A stretch of 64,000 nucleotides of DNA from Solanum dulcamara (lineage: Eukaryota > Streptophyta > Magnoliopsida > Solanales > Solanaceae): assembly GCF_947179165.1 (NCBI RefSeq), contig NC_077246.1, positions 67,558,921 through 67,622,920 on the forward strand, read 5' to 3'. Positions 48,235 to 61,044 of this stretch are shown piece by piece. The first letter of the stretch is position 1, and each line of letters opens with the position of its first letter. The position numbers and the translations under genes are program-made. The notes under the pieces were generated by a model. That model was not told the origin of the DNA. It made no database searches and worked only from the letters and a program-made list of their open reading frames with translations.

Positions 48235-48395
48235 GGAGCTCAAATTAAATCCGAATTGCGTACTGCAGGATCCATTCGGGGTGACGCTTCTAACAAGATT
48301 TTCTACATACCCAAGACTTGAACTCGAAACATCTGATTAAGAGTGGAGCAGCTCCAGCACCACAATTCATGTTGGTACCCAAATTATATTCCTTC
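48235..48395 (-). mobile_element. Diverged SINE, minus strand
   Basis: Reverse complement of the family at 33203: GAGTTCAAGTCTTGGGTATG (B-box region) and CATTCGGGGTGACGC on the plus strand. Boundaries are approximate. Confidence 0.6.
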
Positions 48396-49486
48396 ATGTA
48401 GGGTCCTTCAGGATTGATTTGCAAATAATTAGTATTAATCATGCATGTGATTATATAGCTGTGATCTTTGACTTTGTTACAATTATATTTTCTTGAACAA
48501 TATTATTCCTACCTAAAAGGCTTAAATTAGAGCTTTTTCCTTTCTCTAGGTAACATTCTCTCCCTCTTTTGTTTAATTTACAATATTCAAACATGGCTAC
48601 TAATTTGGTCAATCCTAATTGACTAAATGAGAAAACAAACTTTTCTTTTGTCAAAGATCAATTTATAGTAGCTAGCAGCTTGTTTGTCAGCATCATTCAT
48701 GCAATTATATAAGTTTATACTTTAAAAAATGGATGGAAAAATGGTTTTCTAAGAAACAAGTGTTGTTTCTTATTTTATATTCCACTGTTTCGATAAGTAA
48801 GTAAAAAAATATATTACTTTTCCAAGAGCAATTATTAATCTAGCAAAACATTATACCTAAAGAAAATATTTTCTAAAATATTCTAACCAACCAAACATGA
48901 GAAAATTTGAAACATTTTTCTTTCATATCAAACATACCCATATATTACGAAATACATTAAAAATGTGATACAATAAAATCGTTAAGTTTTTTCACATTTT
49001 CAATGTATTTCAACCTGTTATAACAAATTACTTATCATAATTTCATATTATAATGTATGGTTACCTATACTAAACTTTTAGATGACCTAATATGTAAATG
49101 TAGAAAATAATTTATTAATTATCAGGATACAGAAATTAAACTGAATGAACATTTGTCCTATATATTTGGGAACCTAAGACGGAAAAAATGCAAAGGTTTT
49201 TCAAAGCAAGGGAATAGAAAATTATTGTTTTTTTCCTTTATTCCTACCCTTCCCAAGTTTAAACAAGAAGAAAATAGTAATTCTTGTTGGGCTCCAATTT
49301 TGGATTATTTCTTCAAATCATCATATAAGAAATTAAATGTCACATCAACAATCATAATTAACCTATTTTGTGCACGAGTGTATTATCATAATGTTGGCTA
49401 TCTTTTTGTCAAAGAGTTAGCTCCTTCATTATTGGCTCATTTTGTGCACATATTAATTAAAAAATTAAATAGACAAGAGGCGGAGC
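48396..49486. other. AT-rich spacer
   Basis: Reading frames near 48451 (minus) and 49153 (plus) are short and match nothing I recognise; taken as chance. Confidence 0.35.
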
Positions 49487-49656
49487 TAGGGGCGTAATGG
49501 ATTCATTCATAATTTTTTTGATCGAAAAATTATAATATTATATATTATTAAAAAAAACTACGTATACTAAAAATTGTGCCCCCTAATTGGCTTCTTTTTT
49601 TGTATTTATTTTCTTATATATTGAATTTCCTAAGTGAAAATTTTCGCTCTGCCATG
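49487..49656. mobile_element. Diverged hAT-like MITE
   Basis: AGGCGGAGCTAGGGGCG at the left and TTCGCTCTGCCATG at the right resemble the GGCGGAG...CTCCGCC family that is complete at 61528. Target site not resolved. Confidence 0.45.
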
Positions 49657-51519
49657 CACAATCATGCTTCTAGAGGTGTAGAGGAGCTTAGGTGACAATT
49701 TGTATCTTGAAAAATCTCATGTAACTTAAGCGCGCTCTCGTTTGATCATAGATTTTGAAATTGAAACTTAAAACTCGAAAATTAAGTTCTTGAATTTATG
49801 ATTTTTTCAAAACTTGAAATTGTGTTTGGACATGTATTTTGTTAGAAATTACAATCAAAAATTTAAATGATGTGAGTGAAAATATTTAAAAATCAAATTT
49901 CATACTCAAACAAACATTTGAACATAAATTTTCAAAATCTATAATCTAATCCTAACAAAATAAATATTTACAAGATATCAAACTTTACTACAACTATAGA
50001 TATGAAAATTAGAGTTATTGATGGTTATTATAACTCCACGAAACATTACTCAGGTTCACAATTTCAAATTTACTAATAGTCTTCACTTATTAATCATATC
50101 ACATTTCCATCTATATTACAAAAGAACTGAAAAGAACAATTGAGATGAATTCCAAAACACATTTCTTTGTTTAATATATTTCCATGAAACACTAGGATGA
50201 TTCTCTCTTTGGCAAAAAAACCATATTGGAATAATCATCTAATATCATATATAAAATAATTTCAAAGTGTGGATTTGGAAGGGTGGTGTGTATACGTAGT
50301 CTTACTTATACCGTTTAAAGGCAGAGGGATTATTTTTTTATAGAACTTCGGCTCAAGTAAAACATAAAAAAAATTCAAGTTTTAAAAAGGAAATATAGTG
50401 GTAAATGGTAATGAAGAAGACATTGAAAATAATGGAGAAAAAAAAAGATAGCAACAACAAATAATACAAAAATCGAAGCAAAGAAAACAACAATCTAGTT
50501 TTGACAACTTTTGGACCGTCCAAGTTCAAATTAATTTAAATTCACGCTAGATAAGTTAGTTAAAGACCAAACTTCAAAAGATGGCTTTTCCGCAATTGTC
50601 CCCATAGGTTCTTGTTTACCATAATTCAAATCCAATCCATATATTACTTTACTATACTATTAAGTATTATGATTTAAACTTCTATATAATAATCTATAGC
50701 ATAATATATAATTAAAAGTTAGGGTGGACGTAATGCTCACCTTATATCTGACTTCATGAGAAATATTGCATGCCAAGGTTTGACAAATGTACATGAACAG
50801 TAAATTAAAGAGCATGTGTATAATTAATCAAAATTCATGTATGTTGCTAAATTCAATCACTATCTTACCTAATTTGGTGTCTTTCTTGGATCAAGAGTCA
50901 AGGAGCATGGGCCCTATTACATTCTATACTTAATTTAATGACATAATTACAGCTTTAAACACTTCGATCAACTAGTTTACAAATTATGTACAAAATATAT
51001 AGGTTATGTCTATATTTCGATCATGTTGATAAAGTTATCCAAACAGTATATATTTTCGTTAGAATAGTATCAATAATTTATTGTTGGGAAATTCTACAAT
51101 GTGGTTAGTATAATCTTTATAAGTATGTTAATCTATAGGTTGATATTGCTACTAAATTTGTCTTTGTATCTGCCACTTTATTATAGCATTATTATATATT
51201 TTGCAGAAAATGATTATACCGGTCAATATATTTCGTCGTGATAGAATAGAGAAAACATAAGGTAAATTGAATTCTAGAAAAGCTAAACATAAATGAGTAA
51301 ATGACCAAGTTACTAATTTGATATACGGATCTAAAATTTAAAATTTATGAATTTTATAACAATTCTAAGTGTGCAGGGTAGCACATGATTTTCTATTCTT
51401 TTCTTTTCTTAGTTTTTTTTTTCTCATGATCTCTCTATCCCACAAAAATAGAAATAAGTATGCTTACATTTTACTTTGTCCAAACTCTACCAATGAAATT
51501 ACATTGAACATGTAATTGA
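49657..51519. other. AT-rich spacer with one retroposon tail
   Basis: A decayed TS/RTE tail on the minus strand lies near 50272-50360 (GGGTGGTGTGTATACGTAGTC...ACTTCGGCTCAAG). No gene was seen. Confidence 0.45.
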
Positions 51520-51529
51520 TTTTTTTTTT

Positions 51530-51665
51530 TGGAAACTCCAGGGATAACCCACAGTTGTTACAATCAGTGTGCACTGGCTAAAACCCCCCACTATATAATA
51601 GCTTGCAAATCACACACGAGATGTAAATCGCAATAGGCAAGTCTTATGCAATAAGCTCAACTTAG
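51530..51665. mobile_element. SINE-like repeat, second copy
   Basis: GGAAACTCCAGGGATAACCC and AGCTTGCAAATCACACACG match the transporter-intron copy at 7955-8096 with many differences. Confidence 0.45.
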
Positions 51666-52070
51666 AAGGCATTGAGGAGTGATCGATATCGAATCATCTA
51701 TGTGGATGACCACCATCCAAACCAACTGGGTCAAGCCTAAAGGACAAGCAAGTCATTGTAATCATCTTATTCTTACTTCTTTTTTCCTAATTCAACAAAT
51801 ATATTTATTAAAACATCTTTTTCCAGTTTATGTTTTGACAAAATTGTACATTGACTATAAGCTCAATTCATAAAACATTGAGGAGTAATCGATATTGAAT
51901 CATCTATGTGGATGATCACCATGCAAACCAACTGAGTCAAGCCGAAGCATTATCATCTTATTCTTACTTCTTTCTTATTCTTACTTCTTTTTTCCTAATT
52001 CGACAAATAAATTAATTAAAACATCTTTTTCCAGTTCATGTTTTGACAAAATTGTGCATTGACTGTGGTA
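51655..52070. repeat. Tandem duplication, ~206-bp unit
   Basis: CATTGAGGAGT starts at 51670 and again at 51876. Both copies contain GAATCATCTATGTGGATG, TTCTTACTTCTTTTTTCC and CATCTTTTTCCAGTT...TTTTGACAAAATTG. The second copy has an extra internal TTATTCTTACTTCTTTC repeat. Confidence 0.88.
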
Positions 52071-52408
52071 TTACTCCATTATTATGGTTATAAAAAAGAC
52101 AAAAGTGCAATGCAACACCATCTTTAAGAATAAAACAAGACAAAATAATAGTAAGACAAATGTGACACCCTAGATAACTCAAAAAGACAAAAAATACATA
52201 AAAGTTACAATGGACTTTAAGTTACTGAAGTGTTTCTCTAATATCAACATGAACAAAATACAACAAATAATAACCAAAATAAAAATAAAAAAGATAGAGA
52301 GAAACACAACAGTAAAAAAAAGTGAAAATTCACCCCTTAAAATAAGACTAAAATTTCAAAATTCACCAAAGGGGGGGAATTTAATTTTACATGGAATACA
52401 ATTATTTT

Positions 52409-55400
52409 TCACAAGGCAATAGATAGATTAAGATTAACATTTTGCTTTTCACATAAAGAAAGCCAGTGATACTGATGGTGATTCAAATTGGATCCTCCTC
52501 CTGAGTATGAAGAAATTGCTTCACTAATTTCACTTATTATGGACGACGCGTTACTTCTCTGAGTTGAAGGATGGTACAATGATAGAGACAATGATAATCC
52601 ACGTTCATCCTCGACTTCTTCTTCTTCTTCTCTAACATTTTCCATCTTCCTCGAGCCCTCGAATGCCTGATCAACAAAACAATGGATGTACGTACTATCA
52701 GTATAGTTTAACCTGTTGAACTAAGTAAATGGTTGAATATCTATAGCCATTTTTGAACAAACCTAAACATTGTTTGTATATAAAGGTTAAACTCAATTGT
52801 AATCTAACATTTTGTAATGATACAAGATAGTCATATCATAAAGAGCAAATTTTAATGTAAAATCATGTTGTTCAGGTTTTGATAAAAATATTATCGAGAC
52901 TATGTCTTACATTACTTTTGAAGGATCAAATACACACCTGATAATTTTATTTTTTTAAAAAAGTTCGAGCAATATAGCTCATAATATTGTTGACTGTGAA
53001 GTATAATCCAATAAGTCCAAGGCCAATTTTTTTTTTATTTTTAAGTATGTTATATGAAAAATAGTAAATATCTATATATAAACTTCTCACTTATGAAAAA
53101 AATAGTACCAAAAAGACTACTCATTACTTATTAAATAATGTGGTCCACCATAATAAATGCACTGCTGCTTTCATATTTGTACCCTACCAAATGTATTAAA
53201 TACCTAAATTTACCATATGTTAACAACTAGAATTTTTTGTCAATATGCTGAGGTTATTGTATGAAGAAAATACAAAAGCTTAGGTAGTATAGAAAGACTA
53301 ATTAATGTTGGAATATAATTGTGCACCATTTCCTCATCAACGTGTTTCTTCATGTCAAAACATGACCAATACACAATAAATACTCTCAACCACCCATCCA
53401 ATATGAAGAAATATTTACACTATCAGGTCACCCGACATATAACATTAAGTAACTGTCCATGATAATCGAAGATTATGAACCTATAAATGAGGCGTGCGAC
53501 TACTAAAACATAAGAATGAAATTCTTTTATGCTAAACAACAAAATTCTTCACTTATCCTATTCAGTGACTGATTAATAACAAATTATCAAAATAATGTGT
53601 CATCCTAGAACACTTTTTAGCAAAATTCGTCGCTTATCCTATTGTACTTGTTATTATGTTTATCCTTTAATTAATTATTCTAATGCTTCTTATAATTTCT
53701 CAAATCAATATGGAAAGTTTCCCAAAATGGCTACCATTTTAAGCCATTGATTTAAAAATTATTGCCCCATATGTCATGGTAACAAACTCATCAATTAGTG
53801 TACCAAAAGAGAAACTCAAACCACACCAATGACTATACTTGGTTTATTTTCTTTTTAAGGAAAAAAACATTTTTTTTAAAAAAAATAATTAGAAAGAAAT
53901 AAGACAAAACAAGAAAAGAGAAAGTAACATTAACTTTATCTGTCAACTACTTACTAGTATACCTAATACCCTATGGAATGAAGACTTAATAGGTTTTGCC
54001 AGTTGTAGACATCATGTTGAAGATTCAAGCAAAGAATTTACAGGCAAAGTTAGACAAAAGGAAGAAAAAAAAATAAAAGTATGATGTATGACTAGAGTAG
54101 GAACTTGAAAGTAGACGAATAAAATGATGTAGTACTATTTAGTCTCAATTTATGTGACACTTAGCTTTTCTGAGAATTAATTTGACTAATTGTCAAAACT
54201 AAACTAGATTGAGGCTAACTCAATAATTTCTTTGTCCAAATTTAAGTGGCACATTTTTTTTTTTGGTCTGTCGCAAGAATTATGCCACCTAACTATATTT
54301 TTTAACACATTTTAACTTTAAATGTGTCAAGTCAAATAATATCACATAAATTAGAACAGAGGATGTACTTTAAAATTATATAGATATTCAAAAATTATAC
54401 GAGATAATCATAAGTAGCAAGTTTTTCCATGTCATATGATGTTATATGTTAAAATATTTATCAAAATTCACATAATTTGAATATTGAGCGAAAAAACACC
54501 AAATAATTTGGGACGAAGCTAAAGCTTCGGTTCAAATTTTGTATTTGTGTTTAATATTTCACTTAACTATGTATTGAAAGTTCTCAATTTATAAACTTAA
54601 AAAATCTTGACTCCGCGCCTCGAATTACCAACAGTAGACTCAACCTTATGGTATAGGAAAAGCTGCACAAAAGGAAACAACCCCTACTACTACTAGTACT
54701 ACTACTAATAAGACTTATAACTAGCAGTTTAATTTGAACAAAAAGAAAAAAAAAGTATATTGGGATATGTACCTTGAAAAATTGAGAATCTTGAACTTCA
54801 TTGCTTCTTGTAAAAGGATTAAAGATATGAGTAGTACTATTGCACAATGGATGTGTTGTTTCATTTTTCTCAGCCATAATACTATGGATATAATCATTTC
54901 TACTGTTGTACTGATTGGTCACTGCTTCACGTATTCTCTGGCTGCTGCACCTCTCTATTCTAGCTCTGTGGAAAAATTCATAACAATAAGTTGTGTGAGA
55001 CAAGTGCAACATGTGTTGTTTTTCAAGCTACTAATGTCATTTGTAACAAGTTTAATTACATATAACTCTATGTTGTTCGGACTCTTTAAAAATACAATGG
55101 AATTTATAACGGATTTGATATGAGTGCGGTGATAGTTTTAGAGGGTTCAAGAAACATGATTGGTAATGTAATTTAAGAATTTTTACATTGTTAATCTTTA
55201 CTTATTACAAGTTACATGTAATTCTATGTTGCTTGGACTCTTGAAAAAACCGCTAGATGTGTGTCATGTCCTCTAAAAATGCTACTCCCTCTGCCCCATT
55301 TTATATGAGTTAATTTGACTTGACACATAATTTAAAAAAGAAAGAAAGACCTTAAAAGTTGTGATCTAAAATAAGTGATAGATGTTTGTGTGGCTATAAA

Positions 55401-57173
55401 TCATTTCATTAAAGATAAATAGATATTTTAAAGTTAACTTGTTACTTAGTATATAAATGTTTCATTCTTTTTGAGTTTGACTAAAAAAAAATGAGACATA
55501 AAATGAATAGAAGGAATGTGTATTTTTAAGGATCTGATATGAGAGCGACGATGATTTAAGAAGGTCCAACATGGGTGCAATTGCATTTATGAAGGGTCTA
55601 TGCAACATAGCTATAGTAGTTCTTTAAGGTGTCATTTGGTTGGTGGTATGGTATAGATGAGAATATATTATGAGATTAATTTTATCTTACGTTTTGTATG
55701 GGATAACTTACTATCATTTATATTTAATAGGTGAAATAAAATATTCTTGAGACCCAATAATCCCTGTTACCTAATACATAATAAAATAACCTTATAGAAT
55801 ATCTCGAAATTATTATCCTTATCGGATTGACCAAACCACCCCTTCTTTTGGGTTACCAATATATAAAAGTAATTAGACTCTGAAAAAGTTAAAAGGGAAG
55901 GATAATAATGCCATATCAAATGCAAAATCCTTTTTGTTTCTTAGCACAACACTTTTTAAGACATGGGAAACTGAGGCAAACAAAAGAGTACAAAATCACC
56001 TTTTTGTGGGTTGAACACTGTTAAAGTATGGTGTAGAATCTGATCTCTCCATATTGGGGCTGCTGCTAAAAGATGGATATTGGAAAATCATAAGCTTTTG
56101 TTGTTCAACACACCCCTCTTCTTGTTCTTGTTGTTGATAATGACAATCAAGATCTTCTAAAGACTGTTGTTTTCTTGGTTGAATGCTCATTCTCTCTGCT
56201 GCTATTTGGCAAACACAAGAGAAATTGGTTATGATTTAAAGTTTATCGGAAACAGCCTCTTTACCATCACACATAGAAAAAAACAAGCTCTATTTACATT
56301 TTAACGTCTTATGATGTAATTCGTGGGATTACACTGAGTATGTTGTATTGATAATAAATGACAACTAACAATTTTTTTCTATATAAAATACGCCAATATT
56401 AGAGGATGTAAGGGGATGGTTTGCTTGTAATGGATTTTAATAAAGAAAAGAAACGTGCATTCATTGGGAAAGAAAGAAAGATGTGCAATAAATGAAAGTG
56501 AGATATAAGATGATTTCCAAAAACATGTTTACATGTTAGAAATATATACAAATGTGAAAAAAGCTAAGATCAAGAAAGTCTAATAGAGGAAACTCAACTA
56601 GAAACAAAAAAGATATGGTCAATAATCCATAATGAAAGAACATTTAATACTAGTACTAGTAGTATATACAAAGAACATTAATATACATACCTTGCCTGTT
56701 GACATCACTCTTCATGCTTCTGTACATCTGTTTTCATGAAAACAAGTATTACTTACAATAAAGTTTTAAACTTTACTAACTTTACAGAACTTACAAAACA
56801 ACAAAGAAAATGGTAAAAGAGGTGGAAAAAGAAGGGATCTTTAACCTGAAGATGACTTTTGACATGAGAAATAGTAAGTCCTCTCACATCCATCATCTGA
56901 AGAACAAGCTTAGGTGTAGCCTCTATACATATATTAGCACCAAAACAAAAAGTCAAAAATAAGAAGGAAAAAAAGTACAATAACATGTGCAATGTAATCA
57001 CATAACGTAGTTCGAAAAAAGGAAAATTAGTGAGTAAAAAACTTACTGTCTTGGCCACCAAGTTTTTCAATAGCATGAACAAAACAATGATGAAGATCAG
57101 GTGTCCATCTCAAACGTGGAACTTTTGATCTTATATATTGTCTAACTCCTCCATTTCTTCCACAATTTCCCAT
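52409..57173 (-). CDS. GARP/MYB-like transcription factor with EAR motif, 6 exons
   Basis: A nuclear DNA-binding regulator of the GARP group, close to the Arabidopsis At1g14600/At2g40260 type by memory. Minus-strand exons are 57173-57047, 56922-56846, 56727-56691, 56201-56000, 54965-54773 and 52666-52409. All are GT-AG and in phase: 298 codons including TGA, 297 aa. The single MYB-like domain spans about 17-73: PRLRWTPDLHHCFVHAIEKL, then ATPKLVLQMMDVRGLTISHV and KSHLQMYRSMKS with the typical S-H-L-Q-M-Y-R helix. The middle is rich in Gln. An acidic run (225-233) precedes LSLSLSL at 236-242, an EAR repression motif, and the C terminus NLNLSIAL is a second LxLxL-like motif. It is therefore probably a repressor. 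The start codon lies 20-40 bp from a 52-bp tandem array. Confidence 0.93.
55285..55518. mobile_element. Stowaway-like MITE in intron 4
   Basis: CTCCCTCTGCCCCATTTTAT at the left and, inverted, ATTCCTTCTATTCATTTTAT at the right are Stowaway termini; TA precedes the left end. It lies in the intron 54966-55999 of the transcription factor gene. Confidence 0.65.
56242..56355 (+). mobile_element. TS/RTE tail fragment in intron 3
   Basis: TTTATCGGAAACAGCCTCTT and, after decayed sequence, TGGGATTACACTGAGTATG match the shared retroposon tail. It is in the intron 56202-56690, antisense to the host gene. Confidence 0.6.
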
Positions 57174-57189
57174 TCTTTTTTTTCTCAAA

Positions 57190-57535
57190 TATCAAAAGGG
57201 TATCTCCAAGACTCCTTTTTTATCACAAAAATCACTTCAAAATCCAAAAGGATATCTCCAAGACTCCTTTTTTATCACAAAAATCACTTCAAAATCCAAA
57301 AGGGTATCTTCAAGACTCCATTTTTACCTCCAAAATCACTTCAAAATCCAAAAGGGTATCTCCAAGACTCCTTTTTTTCAACAAAAATCACTTCAAAATC
57401 CAAAAGGGTATCTCCAAGATTCTTTTTTTACCTAAAAAAATCACTTCAAAATCCAAAAGGGTATCCCCAAGATTCTTTTTTTACCTCAAAAATCACTTCA
57501 AAATCCAAAAGGGTGTCTTCAAAACTCCTTTTTGA
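57190..57535. repeat. 52-bp tandem array in the leader of the GARP gene
   Basis: Nearly seven units. The core TATCTCCAAGACTCC (or close variants) starts at 57201, 57253, 57305, 57357, 57409, 57462 and 57514, followed by a T/A-rich block and CACTTCAAAATCCAAAAGGG. The period is 52 or 53 bp, so the array shows no reading-frame periodicity and is non-coding. It begins within 20 bp of the start codon of the transcription factor, on its 5' side. Confidence 0.95.
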
Positions 57536-57545
57536 ATGAAGAAAA

Positions 57546-58180
57546 AGCCATTTTCTTCAAGGAACAAAGAAGAAAAATAAAGCTAAGTTTTTTTTTCCAT
57601 ATAGAGGTTGAACAAGATGGTGATATTTGAAGTTAGAAAAGAGAAGGTATTTTGGCAATCCCGTTGAAAGTGTCTAGGTTTAAAGCAACAAAAAAAAAAG
57701 GTACAATTATTACCTGTAGAAAGAAAAAGAAATGAAAAAAAAAAAAGATCACGAGAAAAGGAAATTCCTTGTCAAAAAAATTTCATTCTGCCTGCAGAGA
57801 AAAAAAAATAATCTGATATTGCTATATATGTATTTTGTTTTCACTCTGCTGAAGAGAAATGATTACTAAATACAAATAGTAGAAGCAACTGATGCGCTGA
57901 TGCTTTGACTATCTTTGCTTTTGGCTCATATTTTCCTTTGTTTTCTCTCAACTACTATCTTAATATGCCCATCTTCCTATCATATCATCCTAAGCTAATT
58001 TATGTGATATAATTTAATTTGATATAAAATTTTAAAAAATAAAATAAAATTTATGATCGAAAATGAATCATAAATATTTGTATGGCTATAAAATATTTAT
58101 TAAAGATAATTAGACATACTTCACTATCATATATATATATACTATTATTACCTATACTTTTAAAATTCTTACCACTAATT
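57546..58180. other. Probable promoter region of the GARP gene
   Basis: Purine- and pyrimidine-rich tracts with poly-A runs. A TATA box could not be placed with confidence. A Stowaway-like scrap is visible near 57990-58130. Confidence 0.35.
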
Positions 58181-58189
58181 AAAAGTTTA

Positions 58190-58640
58190 TTACCGTATAT
58201 TGAGGAAGATACATTTCGATCTATGTATTTTTCCTACTAGATACATTAAAATAGGGGGAGACGCAAGTGAGATAGAGAGAAAGGCGAGCAAGATTCGTTA
58301 TGTATTTCAGATATATGTGAATCACATTAAGTACATACTAGATATAGGTATCTATATGTATATGGGATACCAGATACATATGAGAGTGGCGAGCGAGATT
58401 GGATAGAGTCGAGGAGATTTGTTATGTATCCGATACATGCGAAATAACTTCAATACAATATATTTAGAATAAATTAAACCTGATTTTGACCTTATGTATT
58501 CCGAAATACATGTATCTGGGAGCATCTGAATGTATATGGATGCATCAAAATCTGATAAATTAGCTCCTAAATTCAATTTTTTGAAAAGTTTTTCGGTGTG
58601 TTCTCAAACAGTCTACTATATGAAAATAACTACTTAACCA
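58190..58640. repeat. Dispersed repeat rich in ATGTATC/GATACAT
   Basis: Repeated GATACAT and ATGTAT motifs and GAGCGAGATTGG-type blocks (GGCGAGCAAGATTCG, GGCGAGCGAGATTGG) resemble a common Solanaceae non-autonomous element. No clean termini were found. Confidence 0.4.
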
Positions 58641-59836
58641 TAAAAAAAGAAGTCATTTTCTTTAATTATACACACTGATCTAAATTAAGACAAGCCTCGG
58701 GTTTTAATATTTATTGAGGCTAATATATATATTAAAAAATGTGATATGCTTTAAGTGGTTAACTTATACCTAATTAATACTTGATACACATCAAAGATTT
58801 ATAAATTTGAGTCAAAAACGTCTAATAAAAATATTATATTATATGTTCATATGATTATAGTAGCTATAATTCCTTAACTAAATTACCAATCAATACTTAA
58901 ATAAGAAGTTATTCACTTCGTTTCAACTTAATACTTGATTTTTCTTTTTAGTCATAAATGTTACTGTATCTCCAATGAATATGAATACTTGATTTTTCTT
59001 TTTAGAGTAAATCAAAAAGAAATTCACATTGTTTTTTAATATTCAAGTACTCCTTATAATTTTCTCAAAAAAAATATTTTTCTTTTATTTCACATTATAA
59101 TTAGTCAAGTAGATCGACATATATGACACCTGTACAAGATACCACGTTTTACTCATTTAATTTGGATACACATTTTGTTTATTTGATTAAATAAGACTAT
59201 CAATATAAATTAATGTATTTGGTCAATAATTTGTCTTTTAAAATAATCAATCATAAATGCAATTTATAACATTAAGATATTCAAGTAATTAACAGTTATA
59301 TCAAACTACATTTTAAACTCTAGTCTAAATGGAATGGTATTACATAATAATTAAATAATATATACGATGTAGACCATCTAATGATGCATAGTTATTATTG
59401 TCTATTTCCCACCTCAATTTCAAAATCTTAATTACACAAACAAAAGTAAGAATAAATAAATAAAAATTAAAGTGAAAAAAAATCTTAGGCTATTACACCA
59501 CCAAAGGTTAAGGCTTGAATTACACGTACTTCAATATCATTAATTAGTGGTGTCGAATTTGAGTTGTGATATAAAATCGCATTTGATTGTAATTTACCTT
59601 ACTCCCTCCTCAATGTAGGATTTTTTTTAGTGTGAATTCAAATTAATTGAATTTCAAAATGAATATTAAATACCGGTTAGAAAATTCAACAATTATCCTC
59701 GGCCATTACAAGGAGAAATACTTTTTTTGTTCAAATTTATGTGACACACATTTTTTCTAGTTTGTCCCACCTCCCCCATATAATATCACCTTTCTATGAT
59801 TATAAATAATTTAACGTTAAAATATCTCTTTCACCC
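58641..59836. other. AT-rich spacer
   Basis: Contains a short direct repeat ATACTTGATTTTTCTTTTTAG (58931 and 58985) and Stowaway-like scraps. No gene. Confidence 0.4.
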
Positions 59837-59839
59837 TTA

Positions 59840-60220
59840 GGGATCGTTTGATAGAGTGCATTAGCTTTGTGTATTACTAGTATCTTGTTTCTTATGTATA
59901 AGTAATGTAAAAATTAGGTATACACATGATAATCCATGATATTAGTAATGCAAAAAGTTTCAATGCATGCATTAGCGTTGTTAAATATCCAATTATCCCT
60001 CAAAATCTTTTCCACGTCCTTTCAATTGTATTTGAGGAGGATATATATGTAAATAATTTTTTATATATATAAATTACGTAATGCATGTTATTTTTAATAC
60101 ATCAAATCAGATACTTTATAAAAAATAATCTCAACATAACTAATATTTACAATACCAAATATCAACATTACTTATGAATCATATTAAGCAGTATTCTTAT
60201 ATACTCAACTGAATGACTCT
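59840..60220. mobile_element. Tourist-like MITE with TTA target site
   Basis: The element starts GGGATCGTTTGATAGAGTG, close to GAGGTCGTTTGGTAGAGTG at 41915, and is flanked by TTA at 59837-59839 and 60221-60223. The inverted right end is diverged (AGAGTCATTCAGTTGAG). Confidence 0.65.
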
Positions 60221-61040
60221 TTAATTTATTTCTAAATTTTATGTCAAGTAAAACTAAGTCAAATCGAAAATTAAGAGAGATTATAACAACTTTCCAAAGT
60301 CAAGAAAAAAGAAGTCCATTTTCTTACCTTTCACAAAGTCAAGATAGAGAAAAGGTCAACTTTACCTAAAACAAAGGCAAAAAGATTAAAAGAAAGAGTC
60401 CAAACAAAGAAAAAGTCATCAAAGGACAAAATTTGAAAATAATGAATAAAATCCTAACCGTAGAATAGATTTCTTTTGTTGGAAATCAACGGTAGAAAGA
60501 CAAAGAGAGAGTGAGGACAAGATGGTAAATTAGTCAAAAGACGGTTTTGGTAGCCGGTGCCAATTATTTGAAAAATTAAACTCCACGTACAAAAAAACAT
60601 CCTTATTTTCTTGCACTTTAAATACCATGTTCAAATTTGTCCTAATAATTATTATATTAATTTTCACTTTAAAAAAATAGTATTGTGTATTAATTGCTAT
60701 AAAATACCTTAATTCGATCATCTTGTTATACTTTTGTATGAAAAATATTCAAATTTGTCACTATATTATTTGAAATTGCTCAATATTTATTATTCATTAC
60801 GCATTTGATTGACTATAAAAACGATGATGTATGTTCAAAATACGTCATAATACCATTCGTTACACCTTTGGTTGTTGTTTTACTTATTTAGCAGGTGGTA
60901 TAACTAATAATATTGTTGAATTCTATTAAGTTTTTAAAAATTTTTCTTGGGAATTTTTGACTAATGTCGTTAGAAATCTAATTTTGAGCATATGATTCGT
61001 TGGAGTGTTCTATATATTTTCACATAAATAACAACCTCCA
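60221..61040. other. AT-rich spacer
   Basis: Purine-rich stretch (60240-60450) with AAAGTCAA repeats, otherwise unremarkable. Confidence 0.4.
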
Positions 61041-61044
61041 ATTA

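Noticed and set aside
54734..55123. 129-residue plus-strand frame
   Set aside because: It overlaps exon 5 and the adjoining intron of the GARP gene on the opposite strand.
57138..57539. 133-residue plus-strand frame with repeated KGYLQDSFF
   Set aside because: The 52-bp unit is not a multiple of three, so each unit is read in a different frame. This is an artefact of a stop-poor repeat on the strand opposite the GARP gene.
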